Below, piece by piece: positions 37,688-45,010 of a DNA stretch of 53,760 nt. The notes below the pieces were generated by a model. The model saw only the letters and a program-made list of their open reading frames with translations, did no database searches and was not told the DNA's origin. The translations under genes were made by a program, and so were the position numbers. The stretch's first letter is position 1. Each line of letters opens with the position of its first letter. The DNA is from a virus. The stretch covers positions 1 to 53,760 of the IMG/VR virus record IMGVR_UViG_3300046000_006960, one strand, 5' to 3'.

Positions 37688-39126
37688 TCGTTTTTATTTA
37701 AAACAATACAGTCTGTTGATAAAACTGTTTTAGCAATAGATACTGCGTTTTCTAATGCACACCTAGTAACCTTAAGTGGATCTATGATATTTTGTTCAAA
37801 CATATTTTTAATATGATTAGCATTAATTATGTTTTTAGGCGTATCTAAAGCTTTAAAAATAGCACATGCTTCAGGATACATAAACATATCCATAATCATA
37901 TCGTTAGCCCAATATAATGCTAATCCACCGCCTTCCACAATGCCTTCTTCTAATGCGCATGCTACAGCTTTAACCGCATCATCATATCTATCGTACTTTT
38001 CTTTAACCTCAATTTCAGATCCACCGCCTACTTTAATTAGGGCAACTTTAGCTGTTAGATTTTCAATACGTTTATTAATGATTTCTACATCATGCTTAGT
38101 TAGTTCTTTTGATTTAGATAACTCTGTAAGATTATCTATAATATCAGCAACATCAACATCGTCATGCTTAATTAGTAAAGAATTATTTTTAGTTATTTTA
38201 CAAGACTTTAGTTTTCCAAAAGTATTTGCTGTAGATTTGCCAATGGCAGTCATTATTTCTGCTCCAGTAAAGTCAGATATGTCTCTAAGGAAATCTTTTC
38301 TTACAGGGCCAAATCCTGGTGTTTTAATAACACATAATTGAATGTTACCACTCAATACATTAGATTCTAACTTACGTAATTCTTTTTCAACTATATCTTC
38401 TGTTATAATTAATAGCGGTTTCCCTGATTGTGCAAATGTATTTAGTACTCCTTGTAATGGTATTAAATCTGTTAATTTACCATCTATAATTAATACGGAT
38501 GGATCGATAAATAAACACTCTCCTTTTTTAAGGTTATTTACGAAATGCTTAGAAAAATAAGATACATCTAATTGCATTCCATCAATTAACTCTACAGAAT
38601 CTTTTTGATTAGTAGACTCCTCAACTTTAATTATATTAGAAAAATTGTAAGCTTGTTGAATAATATCGCCAATCTGTATATCGTTATTAGCAGATATACT
38701 TGCAACATATTTAATCTCTTCATGTTTTAATTCTTTTGAATTAAGTTTTAATTGTTCAATTACTTTTGGTATAATTTCATCAAACGCTTTATTAATTTCA
38801 TTTGAATCAAAATCTTTTAAGTTTTGTATAAAAGCATTAGCTAATACAATTGCAGTGGTAGTTCCATCTCCAGCTAAATCAACTTGCAATTCAGCAACTT
38901 CTTTTACTAATTGTGCGCCTATGTTTTCTATTGCATTTTTAAAACTTACCTCTCTAGCTACAGATACGCCGTCCTTTGTTATTTTATATTTATTAAACTC
39001 AGTGCTATCTGGTATAATTACTGTTTTACCATTAGGCCCCATTGTTTTTGACACTGCGTCACATAACTTTTGGATTCCATTAAACAATAAGTTTCTTGCT
39101 TCTTTTTCAAAGTATATTTCTTCCAT
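37678..39126 (-). CDS. groEL: Phage GroEL-like chaperonin, 482 aa
   Basis: A group I chaperonin subunit. ATP-site motifs are intact: ITKDGVSVA with D52 and LAGDGTTTA with D87, both at the same residue numbers as in E. coli GroEL, plus VGGGSEIEVKEK and YDDAVKA, where the catalytic Asp398 equivalent falls. Apical-domain words (LIIDGKLTDL, VIKTPGFGPVRKDFL, DFTGAE) and the late NAVSIAKTVLSTDCIV block are present. It is about 65 residues shorter than GroEL (545): several loops are trimmed and the Gly-Met tail is absent. It lies immediately before TerL (10-bp overlap), four genes after a GroES-like gene. It probably helps fold phage virion proteins. Confidence 0.92.
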   Translation of the reverse strand: MEEIYFEKEARNLLFNGIQKLCDAVSKTMGPNGKTVIIPDSTEFNKYKITKDGVSVAREVSFKNAIENIGAQLVKEVAELQVDLAGDGTTTAIVLANAFIQNLKDFDSNEINKAFDEIIPKVIEQLKLNSKELKHEEIKYVASISANNDIQIGDIIQQAYNFSNIIKVEESTNQKDSVELIDGMQLDVSYFSKHFVNNLKKGECLFIDPSVLIIDGKLTDLIPLQGVLNTFAQSGKPLLIITEDIVEKELRKLESNVLSGNIQLCVIKTPGFGPVRKDFLRDISDFTGAEIMTAIGKSTANTFGKLKSCKITKNNSLLIKHDDVDVADIIDNLTELSKSKELTKHDVEIINKRIENLTAKVALIKVGGGSEIEVKEKYDRYDDAVKAVACALEEGIVEGGGLALYWANDMIMDMFMYPEACAIFKALDTPKNIINANHIKNMFEQNIIDPLKVTRCALENAVSIAKTVLSTDCIVLNKNEWN

Positions 39127-39130
39127 AATT

Positions 39131-39694
39131 TTATATGCCTGTAAATCCGTCCTCGAACAAACCCATCGTTCTACTTCCTTTAGTTCTTCCTTCTAATTCT
39201 TTTTGCTCAGCTATAACTTCCTTGTATGCTGCTTTTAGATTCTTCATAATTTCAGGTAATGTTTTTTGAGAAGCGGTTATCATTGGCAACGTTGTAACAG
39301 TACCTCCTTTGTCTGTTCTCTCTCTAAGCAAATCAGCAGTCATTTCTAAGTACTCGCTTGTATCATTAGCTGACTTCAATGCACTTTTATACAACTTAGC
39401 TATAACACTTACACTTCTTTCCTCATAAAAATTAATAGCATCCTGCATTATGGAATCTAATTTCCAATCTGTTGGCAATCCAATGTCTTTTATTATTTCT
39501 TTTAATTTTTCACCATCAGTATAATGAACATAATCTGATCTAACATCAGTGTAAAAATAAATAAATAACATTTCTTTGAAAGCCATTTCCTTGTTACGAC
39601 TTTTATCTCTTTTAAGAATAGCCTTAAAAGGCAACAGCCCCCATGCTTCTTCTGATACATGGAGGTTGTAGTCTTTCATTTCAAATAATTTCAT
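39131..39694 (-). CDS. Conserved protein between chaperonin genes, 187 aa
   Basis: A 187-residue mainly helical protein with LFEMKDYNLHVSEEAWGLLPFKAI at the N-terminus and a Lys/Glu-rich C-terminal helix. It resembles conserved proteins seen upstream of TerL in Bacteroidota phages. A small-terminase role is possible from position, but no DNA-binding motif is evident. It starts one base into the stop of the 60-residue gene and ends 5 nt before the GroEL-like gene. Confidence 0.55.
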   Translation of the reverse strand: MKLFEMKDYNLHVSEEAWGLLPFKAILKRDKSRNKEMAFKEMLFIYFYTDVRSDYVHYTDGEKLKEIIKDIGLPTDWKLDSIMQDAINFYEERSVSVIAKLYKSALKSANDTSEYLEMTADLLRERTDKGGTVTTLPMITASQKTLPEIMKNLKAAYKEVIAEQKELEGRTKGSRTMGLFEDGFTGI

Positions 39695-39876
39695 TATTTT
39701 TTAACTTTCTCTTCTTTTTTAACTTCTTCGTTAACTTCTGAACTGTTAATGTATTCTCTTTTAACAATTTCCATAGCTGTGTTAATTGTTGATGAATCTT
39801 GCAAGTTAAATACACCTGCTTTCGCTGAAGCGTTTAACGCTTGCTCTAAAATCTTAATTGCTTGTTCCGTATTCAT
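39694..39876 (-). CDS. Small helical protein, 60 aa
   Basis: A 60-residue protein, helical (TEQAIKILEQALNASAKAGV), with a Lys/Glu-rich tail ending KKEEKVKK. It is coupled by one-base overlap to the 187-residue gene. Unknown function. Confidence 0.6.
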   Translation of the reverse strand: MNTEQAIKILEQALNASAKAGVFNLQDSSTINTAMEIVKREYINSSEVNEEVKKEEKVKK

Positions 39877-39877
39877 A

Positions 39878-40000
39878 TTATTTATTTATTGCTTTATGTA
39901 ATTTTTTATAACAATACACTACATCTTCAGTGTACCATTCTTCACTAGACGCACTTTTTAAAATTATTTTTAGTAATTTTAATTTATGTTTTGTCTTCAT
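39878..40000 (-). CDS. Small basic protein, 40 aa
   Basis: A 40-codon gene that reads MKTKHKLKLLKIILKS then SASSEEWYTEDVVYCYKKL. It starts exactly at the stop of the GroES-like gene (one-base overlap) and ends 1 nt before the 60-residue gene, which supports it as a real, coupled gene despite its size. Unknown function. Confidence 0.6.
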   Translation of the reverse strand: MKTKHKLKLLKIILKSASSEEWYTEDVVYCYKKLHKAINK

Positions 40001-40365
40001 TATCTATTATCTTTTGCTTTTATTACTCTATCTTCTACTAATGCAAATGCATTTCCATCAATATTTACTAAATCTAATTGGATCTCTCTTACTTCTTCAT
40101 ATTGATTTGTTGATTCATATCCTTTTGGTTTCATTAACTTTTCAATATCAATTAATACTTTTTGACCAACTTCAACTCCGTTTACCATAGGTCCTTTCGC
40201 AACAACAAACTGACAGTCTGATAATACATTGTCTGACAGTACCATGCCACCATCTTCTTCTAAACTATTTAAAGTAATATATACTTTATTAAACATTGGT
40301 TCTAATGGAAACTTACCCATTAAATCTAAAACGTCACCTTGTGTTAACCTTTTTTGTTCTCCCAT
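40000..40365 (-). CDS. groES: Phage GroES-like co-chaperonin, 121 aa
   Basis: A Cpn10-type protein. A mobile-loop equivalent (LEEDGGMVLSDN, residues about 33-44) contains GGMVL, matching the GGIVL that docks GroES onto GroEL. It is followed by FVVAKGP and VEVGQKVLIDIEKL, which correspond to the VVAVG...VKVGD-x-V-x-F core, and by a C-terminal FALVEDRVIKAK strand. It is about 25 residues longer than GroES (97), mainly at the N-terminus. The GroEL-like partner is encoded 0.9 kb downstream in the same direction, so both could form a phage-specific folding chamber. Confidence 0.82.
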   Translation of the reverse strand: MGEQKRLTQGDVLDLMGKFPLEPMFNKVYITLNSLEEDGGMVLSDNVLSDCQFVVAKGPMVNGVEVGQKVLIDIEKLMKPKGYESTNQYEEVREIQLDLVNIDGNAFALVEDRVIKAKDNR

Positions 40366-40637
40366 TTCTCTTTTAAATTATTCTTTTGCTTATTTAATTT
40401 TTCATACACCTTATAATTAGTATATATTTTGCCAATATAAGGATATATAAAATTTGTTTTTAATTTATTAAAATCATCTTCATTATTAATGCCATCTAAA
40501 TCTAGATTAGATATTGTTTCTCTAGTAAACTTGTATGGAGATGAAACTATCTTTCTAATATCGTCATCTCTTAAATTAAACTCTAATCCAAGTTTGTGTA
40601 TTAGCATTTTTAATTTACTATTCTCTATTTTGCTCAT
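40344..40637 (-). CDS. Conserved small phage protein, 97 aa
   Basis: A 97-residue helical protein with DDDIRKIVSSPYKFTRE and LKTNFIYPYIGKIY, words I recognise from many Bacteroidota phage proteins of unknown function. It overlaps the GroES-like gene by 22 bp and the upstream gene by 20 bp. A DNA-packaging or structural accessory role is possible from its position. Confidence 0.62.
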   Translation of the reverse strand: MSKIENSKLKMLIHKLGLEFNLRDDDIRKIVSSPYKFTRETISNLDLDGINNEDDFNKLKTNFIYPYIGKIYTNYKVYEKLNKQKNNLKEKWENKKG

Positions 40638-41025
40638 TACCTACAATATTAAAATTAAATATAACTTTAAAATTCTTTGCATTTAGATCTAACTCTGGAA
40701 TAAATATAGGTGATATCTTTCCATCTACTATAATATTCTTTTTCCTTAAAATAGTTAATATATTTTGTAAAGCATTATCACTTAATCCTTTAGCAAAAAT
40801 CTCATCCTCTTTTATTTTTAACTTAGTATCATAATCAAATAATATCTTCCAAAGTATTTTATCATTTGTTGTTTCTTTTCTGTACTGGTAATGATAGTAT
40901 AAAAGTAAAGCTAATACTTGTTGCTGTTGATTATTTAATTTATGAAATGCCTTGGTTATATCTAACCATCTAAAAAATAAATCTTTAATCTTTATGTTAA
41001 GATTAGCTACTTTTACGTTATTCAT
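40618..41025 (-). CDS. Conserved phage protein, helical, 135 aa
   Basis: A 135-residue protein with LNNQQQQVLALLLYYHY and GLSDNALQNILTILRKKNII, the latter resembling a winged-helix recognition segment. The C-terminus is beta (FKVIFNFNIV). It could be a small DNA-binding protein, for example a regulator or small terminase, but this is inference only. Confidence 0.55.
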   Translation of the reverse strand: MNNVKVANLNIKIKDLFFRWLDITKAFHKLNNQQQQVLALLLYYHYQYRKETTNDKILWKILFDYDTKLKIKEDEIFAKGLSDNALQNILTILRKKNIIVDGKISPIFIPELDLNAKNFKVIFNFNIVGNEQNRE

Positions 41026-41335
41026 CTTTTAATTTTAAATACTCTTTATATTTGTAAATATTTTCAAACTCTTTTAGTTCGTTTACAGCTCCACACCTCA
41101 TGCATACATTGTTGTCTATTTCATCAGATACAATATGCAAGCTTTTACAGTGTCTGCAAGCTACAACTGGGTCATCGTCATAGTTATTTTTACTATCTTC
41201 CATTATTTTATTTAATTTTAATTCTAATTCATTTACATAACTAGTATCGAACACTGGAAATGGAGCCATACTGTTGTAATATTTCATATGTTTAAGATAC
41301 TTCTTTAAGTAATCTTTTATTATCTTGCTTTTCAT
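41018..41335 (-). CDS. Zinc-ribbon protein, 105 aa
   Basis: A C-x2-C ... C-x2-C pair (CRHCKSLH ... VCMRCGAVNE, residues about 60-82) forms a likely zinc ribbon. The long start overlaps the upstream gene by 44 bp; an internal Met at residue 17 would start just past the upstream stop instead. Zinc ribbons of this kind bind nucleic acid or protein. Confidence 0.55.
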   Translation of the reverse strand: MKSKIIKDYLKKYLKHMKYYNSMAPFPVFDTSYVNELELKLNKIMEDSKNNYDDDPVVACRHCKSLHIVSDEIDNNVCMRCGAVNELKEFENIYKYKEYLKLKDE

Positions 41336-41516
41336 GTTTTATATTTATCTCAGCATCCCATAGATTGTTATTGTTAATTATTTTTATGTCATAAAAGTAT
41401 CCAGAATGTTTTTGTTTAAATGTACTTATATTTGTAACAATTACATCTAACTCATTTAGTAATTCTTTTAGTGGTTTATTTTGCAGTTTATATACGTTAC
41501 TTAATGTCATTGTCAT
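41292..41516 (-). CDS. Small protein of unknown function, 74 aa
   Basis: A 74-residue protein, N-terminally helical (VYKLQNKPLKELLNELDVIV), then beta (GYFYDIKIINNNNLWDAEINI). Part of the overlapping small-gene run led by the 43386-43416 promoter. Confidence 0.5.
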   Translation of the reverse strand: MTMTLSNVYKLQNKPLKELLNELDVIVTNISTFKQKHSGYFYDIKIINNNNLWDAEINIKHEKQDNKRLLKEVS

Positions 41517-41790
41517 TTTTATATTTATCCCAATCAGGTTTACTCATTAGATTTGGAAATCTTTCTCCTTTATTGCAACTTTCACTAACATATAATTTTC
41601 CAGGCAAATCACAGTGACAAACTTTACAAGCTCCTTCTTTCATGCAGTCAGAACATATTAACATTCTATATGCAACTTGTTCTTTTATATGATCTTGCTG
41701 AATACCTGCGCTGGCTAATAACATTTTAGAGTTACCTTCTAAAAAGGATTTAATATTTTTCAGGTTAATCTTTGGCTTGTTCTGTTCCAT
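41497..41790 (-). CDS. Cys-rich small phage protein, 97 aa
   Basis: A cluster CSDCMKEGACKVCHC followed by ESCNKGERFP gives six Cys and one His in about 30 residues, a probable metal-binding knuckle. This pattern with the closing PxWDKYK is common in small proteins of Bacteroidota phages. Function is unknown. It overlaps both neighbours by 20-26 bp. Confidence 0.6.
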   Translation of the reverse strand: MEQNKPKINLKNIKSFLEGNSKMLLASAGIQQDHIKEQVAYRMLICSDCMKEGACKVCHCDLPGKLYVSESCNKGERFPNLMSKPDWDKYKNDNDIK

Positions 41791-41977
41791 TTAATTCTTT
41801 TTCTAATAATTCTTCTATAGTAAATACGTCAAATACTAATCCTTTAGCTTCTGTGTTTCTAATAAAAAAATAAGGTATACTAAATATTTCTTTATCTTTG
41901 TTTTTCATTAAATTAAATGAAGTAAGAAATTTAAACTGTTGTTTCGTTAATCTTGCTTTGACTCTCTTCTTTTCCAT
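41765..41977 (-). CDS. Small basic protein, 70 aa
   Basis: The N-terminus is Lys/Arg-rich (EKKRVKARLTKQQFKFL), the C-terminus acidic. It overlaps the upstream gene by 47 bp; a later start is possible. Unknown. Confidence 0.45.
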   Translation of the reverse strand: MEKKRVKARLTKQQFKFLTSFNLMKNKDKEIFSIPYFFIRNTEAKGLVFDVFTIEELLEKELNGTEQAKD

Positions 41978-42209
41978 GATGTAATTTTCCTAATACTACA
42001 AATTTTTCCATTGAATCTAAATCTCTACCAATAATAGGATTTACGTATTCGTTTATATTCTCTTCATTGTATTCTAAAGACGGATCTAAATCTTTTGCAA
42101 TTACATCCATCTCTCCAAGTATTTTATAAAAAGCTTTTACATGAGCTTTTGTTTTCTTTCTTTCCGCTAACTTCACTTGTCTTTGTCCGTTTTTATTATA
42201 TGTACTCAT
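41931..42209 (-). CDS. Small protein of unknown function, 92 aa
   Basis: A 92-residue helical charged protein (AHVKAFYKILGEMDVIAKDL). Its ATG shares a base with the preceding stop. Unknown function. Confidence 0.5.
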   Translation of the reverse strand: MSTYNKNGQRQVKLAERKKTKAHVKAFYKILGEMDVIAKDLDPSLEYNEENINEYVNPIIGRDLDSMEKFVVLGKLHHGKEESQSKINETTV

Positions 42210-42511
42210 TATGGTTCTAATTTAGGAAAGTTTAATATTTCTTTTTTATCAACAAATAGTCCTTTGTTTTCAAAGTTAACTAATTTGTTATATCTTTTTC
42301 TACTCATTACTACACAATCAATTTCCATTTCTACATCTGATATATCATTGTTAGGATATCCTTGCTTAGTTTTAACTAAATCAGTGTGCTCTCTGATTAC
42401 ATCAAATAACATTGTTCTTTTAGCAAAGTCTAAGTTTTGCTGATTCATTGTTCCACTATTATTTAAATTAATAGCATGTGTTTGTTTTTTATATAAAATT
42501 ATATCTTCCAT
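42209..42511 (-). CDS. Small protein of unknown function, 100 aa
   Basis: A 100-residue protein; the middle is helical (LDFAKRTMLFDVIREH) and the acidic strand DISDVEMEIDCVVM follows. It is joined to both neighbours by one-base overlaps, showing translational coupling. Confidence 0.5.
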   Translation of the reverse strand: MEDIILYKKQTHAINLNNSGTMNQQNLDFAKRTMLFDVIREHTDLVKTKQGYPNNDISDVEMEIDCVVMSRKRYNKLVNFENKGLFVDKKEILNFPKLEP

Positions 42512-42777
42512 TAATTTAGTCTTTTAATTATTAAAGCATTATCAAACATATTAAAGTTTTCATCTAAAAATAATTGCTCTCTTATCTTAGTATTCTTATC
42601 TGCTACATATATCTGTGCAGTGAGAACTTGTTTATCATTTCTAAATAACCCTACATTAATATCTAGTAGTCTATCATTACTTCTCCATTTATGAGTATAG
42701 TAATTATATAAGTTAAATAAATCTTTTCTATTTTGTATTAAATCTCTTCTAATTGTATCGTGTATTTGTTCTATCAT
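42511..42777 (-). CDS. Small protein of unknown function, 88 aa
   Basis: An 88-residue protein: helical first half (IRRDLIQNRKDLFNLYNYY), beta second half (LTAQIYVAD). One-base overlaps on both sides. Unknown. Confidence 0.5.
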   Translation of the reverse strand: MIEQIHDTIRRDLIQNRKDLFNLYNYYTHKWRSNDRLLDINVGLFRNDKQVLTAQIYVADKNTKIREQLFLDENFNMFDNALIIKRLN

Positions 42778-42965
42778 TATTCGCTTGTGTGTTTTAAAAA
42801 TTGACTTAAACTCATATGCTTAAATCTTTCATTTAATTTATATTCTAATGTTCCTTTTGTATTTACATTTTTAATATATTCTTCTCTTTCTAAAAATATT
42901 TCTAGATCTGAATAATTTCTATTTAAATCAATACCTTTCCATTTATTTTTTATATCTTCTTCCAT
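42777..42965 (-). CDS. Small charged protein, 62 aa
   Basis: A 62-residue helical, charged protein (YSDLEIFLEREEYIKNVNTK). It overlaps the upstream gene by 23 bp. Unknown. Confidence 0.45.
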   Translation of the reverse strand: MEEDIKNKWKGIDLNRNYSDLEIFLEREEYIKNVNTKGTLEYKLNERFKHMSLSQFLKHTSE

Positions 42966-43137
42966 CTGGCTTAGTAGGATGTTGTTTGTTATATTCCTTA
43001 AACAACATAGAATTAAATTTATCTATGTCAAATCCTTTTTCTGTTTGATAACTTGTTTTACTAATCCTATTATTATCTGGCAGTATAACTTTATCTTTTA
43101 ACCATATTATCTTTTTAAACCAATCTCTATAATTCAT
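42943..43137 (-). CDS. Small protein, 64 aa
   Basis: A 64-residue basic protein ending KPDGRRYKK. It overlaps the first gene of the operon by 11 bp. Unknown. Confidence 0.45.
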   Translation of the reverse strand: MNYRDWFKKIIWLKDKVILPDNNRISKTSYQTEKGFDIDKFNSMLFKEYNKQHPTKPDGRRYKK

Positions 43138-43360
43138 TATATCTATTTACTAAGTATCTTGTAAACTCATTATTATCAAATCTTTGTTGTAAATCCATAA
43201 ACAATTTAGCAAATGTTTTACTACCATCTGGTAAATATATATGATATTTATCTTGTGTTATTCCTTCTGACCAAGCCATAAATCCATTAGGATGTTCTGG
43301 AGAATTTATAACTGTCGCTTCAAAGTAAGGACATTCTAATTCATTATTTTCATCACTCAT
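43127..43360 (-). CDS. First gene of the minus-strand small-gene operon, 77 aa
   Basis: A 77-residue acidic protein (FEATVINSPEHPNGFMAWSEG). It starts 26 nt past the -7 element of the 43386-43416 promoter, so it leads the long leftward transcript. No known family. Confidence 0.55.
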   Translation of the reverse strand: MSDENNELECPYFEATVINSPEHPNGFMAWSEGITQDKYHIYLPDGSKTFAKLFMDLQQRFDNNEFTRYLVNRYNEL

Positions 43361-43385
43361 TTAACTTCTAATTTTAAATCTTGTA

Positions 43386-43416
43386 CAAAGATACAACAAA
43401 TAAATGACATATGCAA
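43386..43416 (-). promoter_or_regulatory. Bacteroidota-type promoter, conserved-spacer class, start of the leftward operon
   Basis: On the minus strand: TTG, 20 bp, TATCTTTG, with TGTCA and TTTGTTG inside the spacer. It drives the overlapping small genes from 43360 leftwards. Confidence 0.8.
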
Positions 43417-43463
43417 GTTTTTTTGCAATTATTTTTAAAAAAAGTGAAAATAATTTAAAAGGC

Positions 43464-43500
43464 ATAAAAAAACCCACTAAAACAATAAGTTAAAGTGGGT
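43464..43500 (-). terminator. Intrinsic terminator of the minus-strand ncRNA
   Basis: On the minus strand a perfect 7-bp stem ACCCACT/AGTGGGT is followed by seven T. It lies downstream of the 43820-43850 promoter with only non-coding sequence between, and upstream of the next promoter. Confidence 0.82.
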
Positions 43501-43815
43501 GTAATAAAAGTAATTGCAATTTAGCCCTGTCTTTTTTAGACTGTCCAGACTACTTTATCTTAAACATAAGTTTCCTATAACTATAACGTTGTTATAAGTT
43601 TACTTTAAATAGTTATTTAATTAATATATATGGCGAGGTTTCCCACAAAACTGTTGTTCTGCAGAAACCCTTGGCTTACCAGTGTTATTGAAGTCGTCAT
43701 ACCTCGCTAAACCCGTACCTACATTATCTATCCTCTTTTGCCCTGGACTGTGATTGCAATAATCACTATAATGTAGCAACAATATCCTTAATAAGTTGCC
43801 TGTTTATTTTACTGA
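43464..43815 (-). ncRNA. Candidate structured ncRNA, about 345 nt, family unknown
   Basis: No plausible gene lies here, but a promoter and a terminator bracket it on the minus strand. Pairings visible are: CTACATTAT/ATAATGTAG (43719-43727 with 43768-43776, 9 bp) enclosing a GTGATT/AATCAC hairpin (43750-43766); GCGAGGT/ACCTCGC (43633-43639 with 43701-43707); a 200-nt long-range GTCCAG/CTGGAC pairing (43543-43548 with 43743-43748); TATAAC/GTTATA (43582-43596); and GTCT/AGAC (43529-43541). These nest without clash. I looked for RNase P, 6S and tmRNA signatures and found none. Transcription start is estimated from the promoter. Confidence 0.65.
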
Positions 43816-43819
43816 GCCA

Positions 43820-43850
43820 CAAAGATACAACATTTATTTGACAAATCCAA
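43820..43850 (-). promoter_or_regulatory. Bacteroidota-type promoter for the ncRNA, conserved-spacer class
   Basis: On the minus strand: TTG, 20 bp, TATCTTTG, with spacer words TGTCA and TGTTG as in the two other members of this class. Directly downstream is the structured non-coding stretch. Confidence 0.8.
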
Positions 43851-43953
43851 ATTTTTTAGTAACTATTTTCATATATTTTATATTACCTATAGCTTTTATT
43901 GTAAAAAATATTTTTTAAAAAAATTTTTCAAAACGTTTTTTATTAATGTAAGA

Positions 43954-44032
43954 GTGAGATAACCCAACATCATGCCCCGACCTTTTTCAAATTTTGGGAT
44001 ATACCCGTGGCTTTTTGCTACAGGTATCTCAC
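43954..44032 (+). promoter_or_regulatory. Multi-helix structured leader before the 154-aa gene
   Basis: GTGAGATA pairs perfectly with TATCTCAC, closing a 79-nt element. Inside are hairpins GGG-ATATA-CCC and GTGGC-TTTTT-GCTAC plus further CCC/GGG pairing possibilities. It lies 85 nt ahead of the start of the 154-residue gene. It could be a regulatory leader, an RNA-processing element or a free RNA. It does not match any riboswitch I can recall. Confidence 0.5.
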
Positions 44033-44046
44033 AAATTGTCTAACTT

Positions 44047-44076
44047 GAATAATACGCGATGAATCAGCGATTATTC
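44047..44076 (+). repeat. Perfect inverted repeat in the leader
   Basis: GAATAAT/ATTATTC with inner CGC/GCG forms a 10-pair hairpin with one bulged base on each side. It is 41 nt ahead of the ATG at 44117 and may act in mRNA stability or as an operator. Confidence 0.5.
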
Positions 44077-44116
44077 TACAAAACAAAGCAGGCGTGCTTA
44101 ATAATACGTTATAGTT

Positions 44117-44581
44117 ATGGAAATTACTAAAGAAAGAGCAGAACAAATCATTAACAAACGTTCGTTAGTTGAGCAAGCAGGTGTTCCTTACAAAAAAGTA
44201 GAAGTACTTTATGTAGGATATACTGACGCAGACGGCGACGCTTTTGTTAATGATGAAACAGGCGAAGAATTCGCTATTGTTAGTTTCAATGCAGTAACAC
44301 CTTATCAGCTTGAGAAAGCTGTTGAAGATTTTGTTGCAGAAGATTATGATTCAGCTACTAATCATAAAGTATCTATGCGTATGCCTATTAAACAAGCTAA
44401 TCTTGTTTCTAAAGGTTGTCCAGGTACTTTAATTCTTCGCGAGGCTGAAGTAGAAGTTGACGGAGAGAAAGTAATTGGTTTATTTGCTAAATCATTTACA
44501 CCTGCGCAAGCTGTTGATAGTAAGAAAGTATCTCTTGCAGATTTACTTGCTAAAGCATCAGCACCAGCTGTTACAGCTTAA
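44117..44581 (+). CDS. Probably highly expressed early protein of unknown function, 154 aa
   Basis: A 154-residue acidic protein (KKVEVLYVGYTDADGDAF, then DETGEEFAIVSFN) with an Ala/Pro-rich C-terminal tail (LAKASAPAVTA). No known domain is evident. The first rightward gene after the divergence point, it has a long structured leader and a strong terminator directly behind it. Its codon use is visibly richer in G/C than neighbouring small genes. All three suggest a monocistronic, abundant product, for example a DNA-binding or host-takeover protein, but that is inference. Confidence 0.75.
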   Translation: MEITKERAEQIINKRSLVEQAGVPYKKVEVLYVGYTDADGDAFVNDETGEEFAIVSFNAVTPYQLEKAVEDFVAEDYDSATNHKVSMRMPIKQANLVSKGCPGTLILREAEVEVDGEKVIGLFAKSFTPAQAVDSKKVSLADLLAKASAPAVTA

Positions 44582-44588
44582 TAATTAT

Positions 44589-44617
44589 AGGCTACCTTCG
44601 GGTAGCTTATTTTTTTT
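44589..44617 (+). terminator. Strong intrinsic terminator, UUCG tetraloop
   Basis: GCTACC-TTCG-GGTAGC followed by TTATTTTTTTT, with A/G-T pairs extending the stem. It begins 8 nt after the stop of the 154-residue gene. The UUCG loop is the most stable tetraloop. Confidence 0.93.
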
Positions 44618-44878
44618 GACATTCATAACTATATTAGCTACGTATTCAGTACGTGAGTAGTAGCCACATATTTTTGATTTAGACATCGTGAGTATTTTGT
44701 TTGACTTTGATTGTGTGAGTGGTAGTACGTGAGTATATCCCTTCACATTCCAATTGCGTACCATCTCACAAACAAACTTTGCAAAATAGTAAATATATAT
44801 AGCTTTTTAAGTTATTTCCCATCTACTATCAAACACCTAATTCGTAACTAATTAAAAACAAATAAATACAAAATCATT
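44618..44878 (+). promoter_or_regulatory. Non-coding region with four GTGAGT-type repeats
   Basis: There is no gene. TACGTGAGTA occurs at 44650-44659 and 44726-44735, TCGTGAGTA at 44686-44694, and a weaker TGTGAGTGG at 44714-44722, all in the same orientation. The last full copy is closed by a matching CATCTCAC at about 44762-44769. Repeated same-direction motifs between a terminator and the next gene suggest protein-binding sites or phage-specific promoters. No TTG-20-TAnnTTTG promoter is present. Confidence 0.45.
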
Positions 44879-45007
44879 ATGAAATTTCAAATAATTGGAC
44901 AAGACAATTTTATTTACGGACTATTCCCTACAAAAATTTGTGCTAATTTAGCACTAAAAGGTATGAATATTATGCTTGAGGGATTAAGAGTAGAAAAGAT
45001 TAAATAA
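44879..45007 (+). CDS. Small protein, 42 aa
   Basis: An ORF of 42 codons reading MKFQIIGQDNFIYGLFPTKI then CANLALKGMNIMLEGLRVEK. It has the same A-rich leader ending in ATTATG as the other rightward genes. Unknown function. Confidence 0.55.
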   Translation: MKFQIIGQDNFIYGLFPTKICANLALKGMNIMLEGLRVEKIK

Positions 45008-45010
45008 AAA

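Noticed and set aside
43464-43815. RNase P or 6S RNA for the minus-strand ncRNA
   Set aside because: The length suits RNase P, but its conserved P4 strings and the 3' ACAGA/GCUUA region are absent; there is no single long bulged hairpin as in 6S RNA.
44650-44735. CRISPR-like repeats
   Set aside because: The units are 9-10 nt with unequal short spacing and no uniform spacers or leader.
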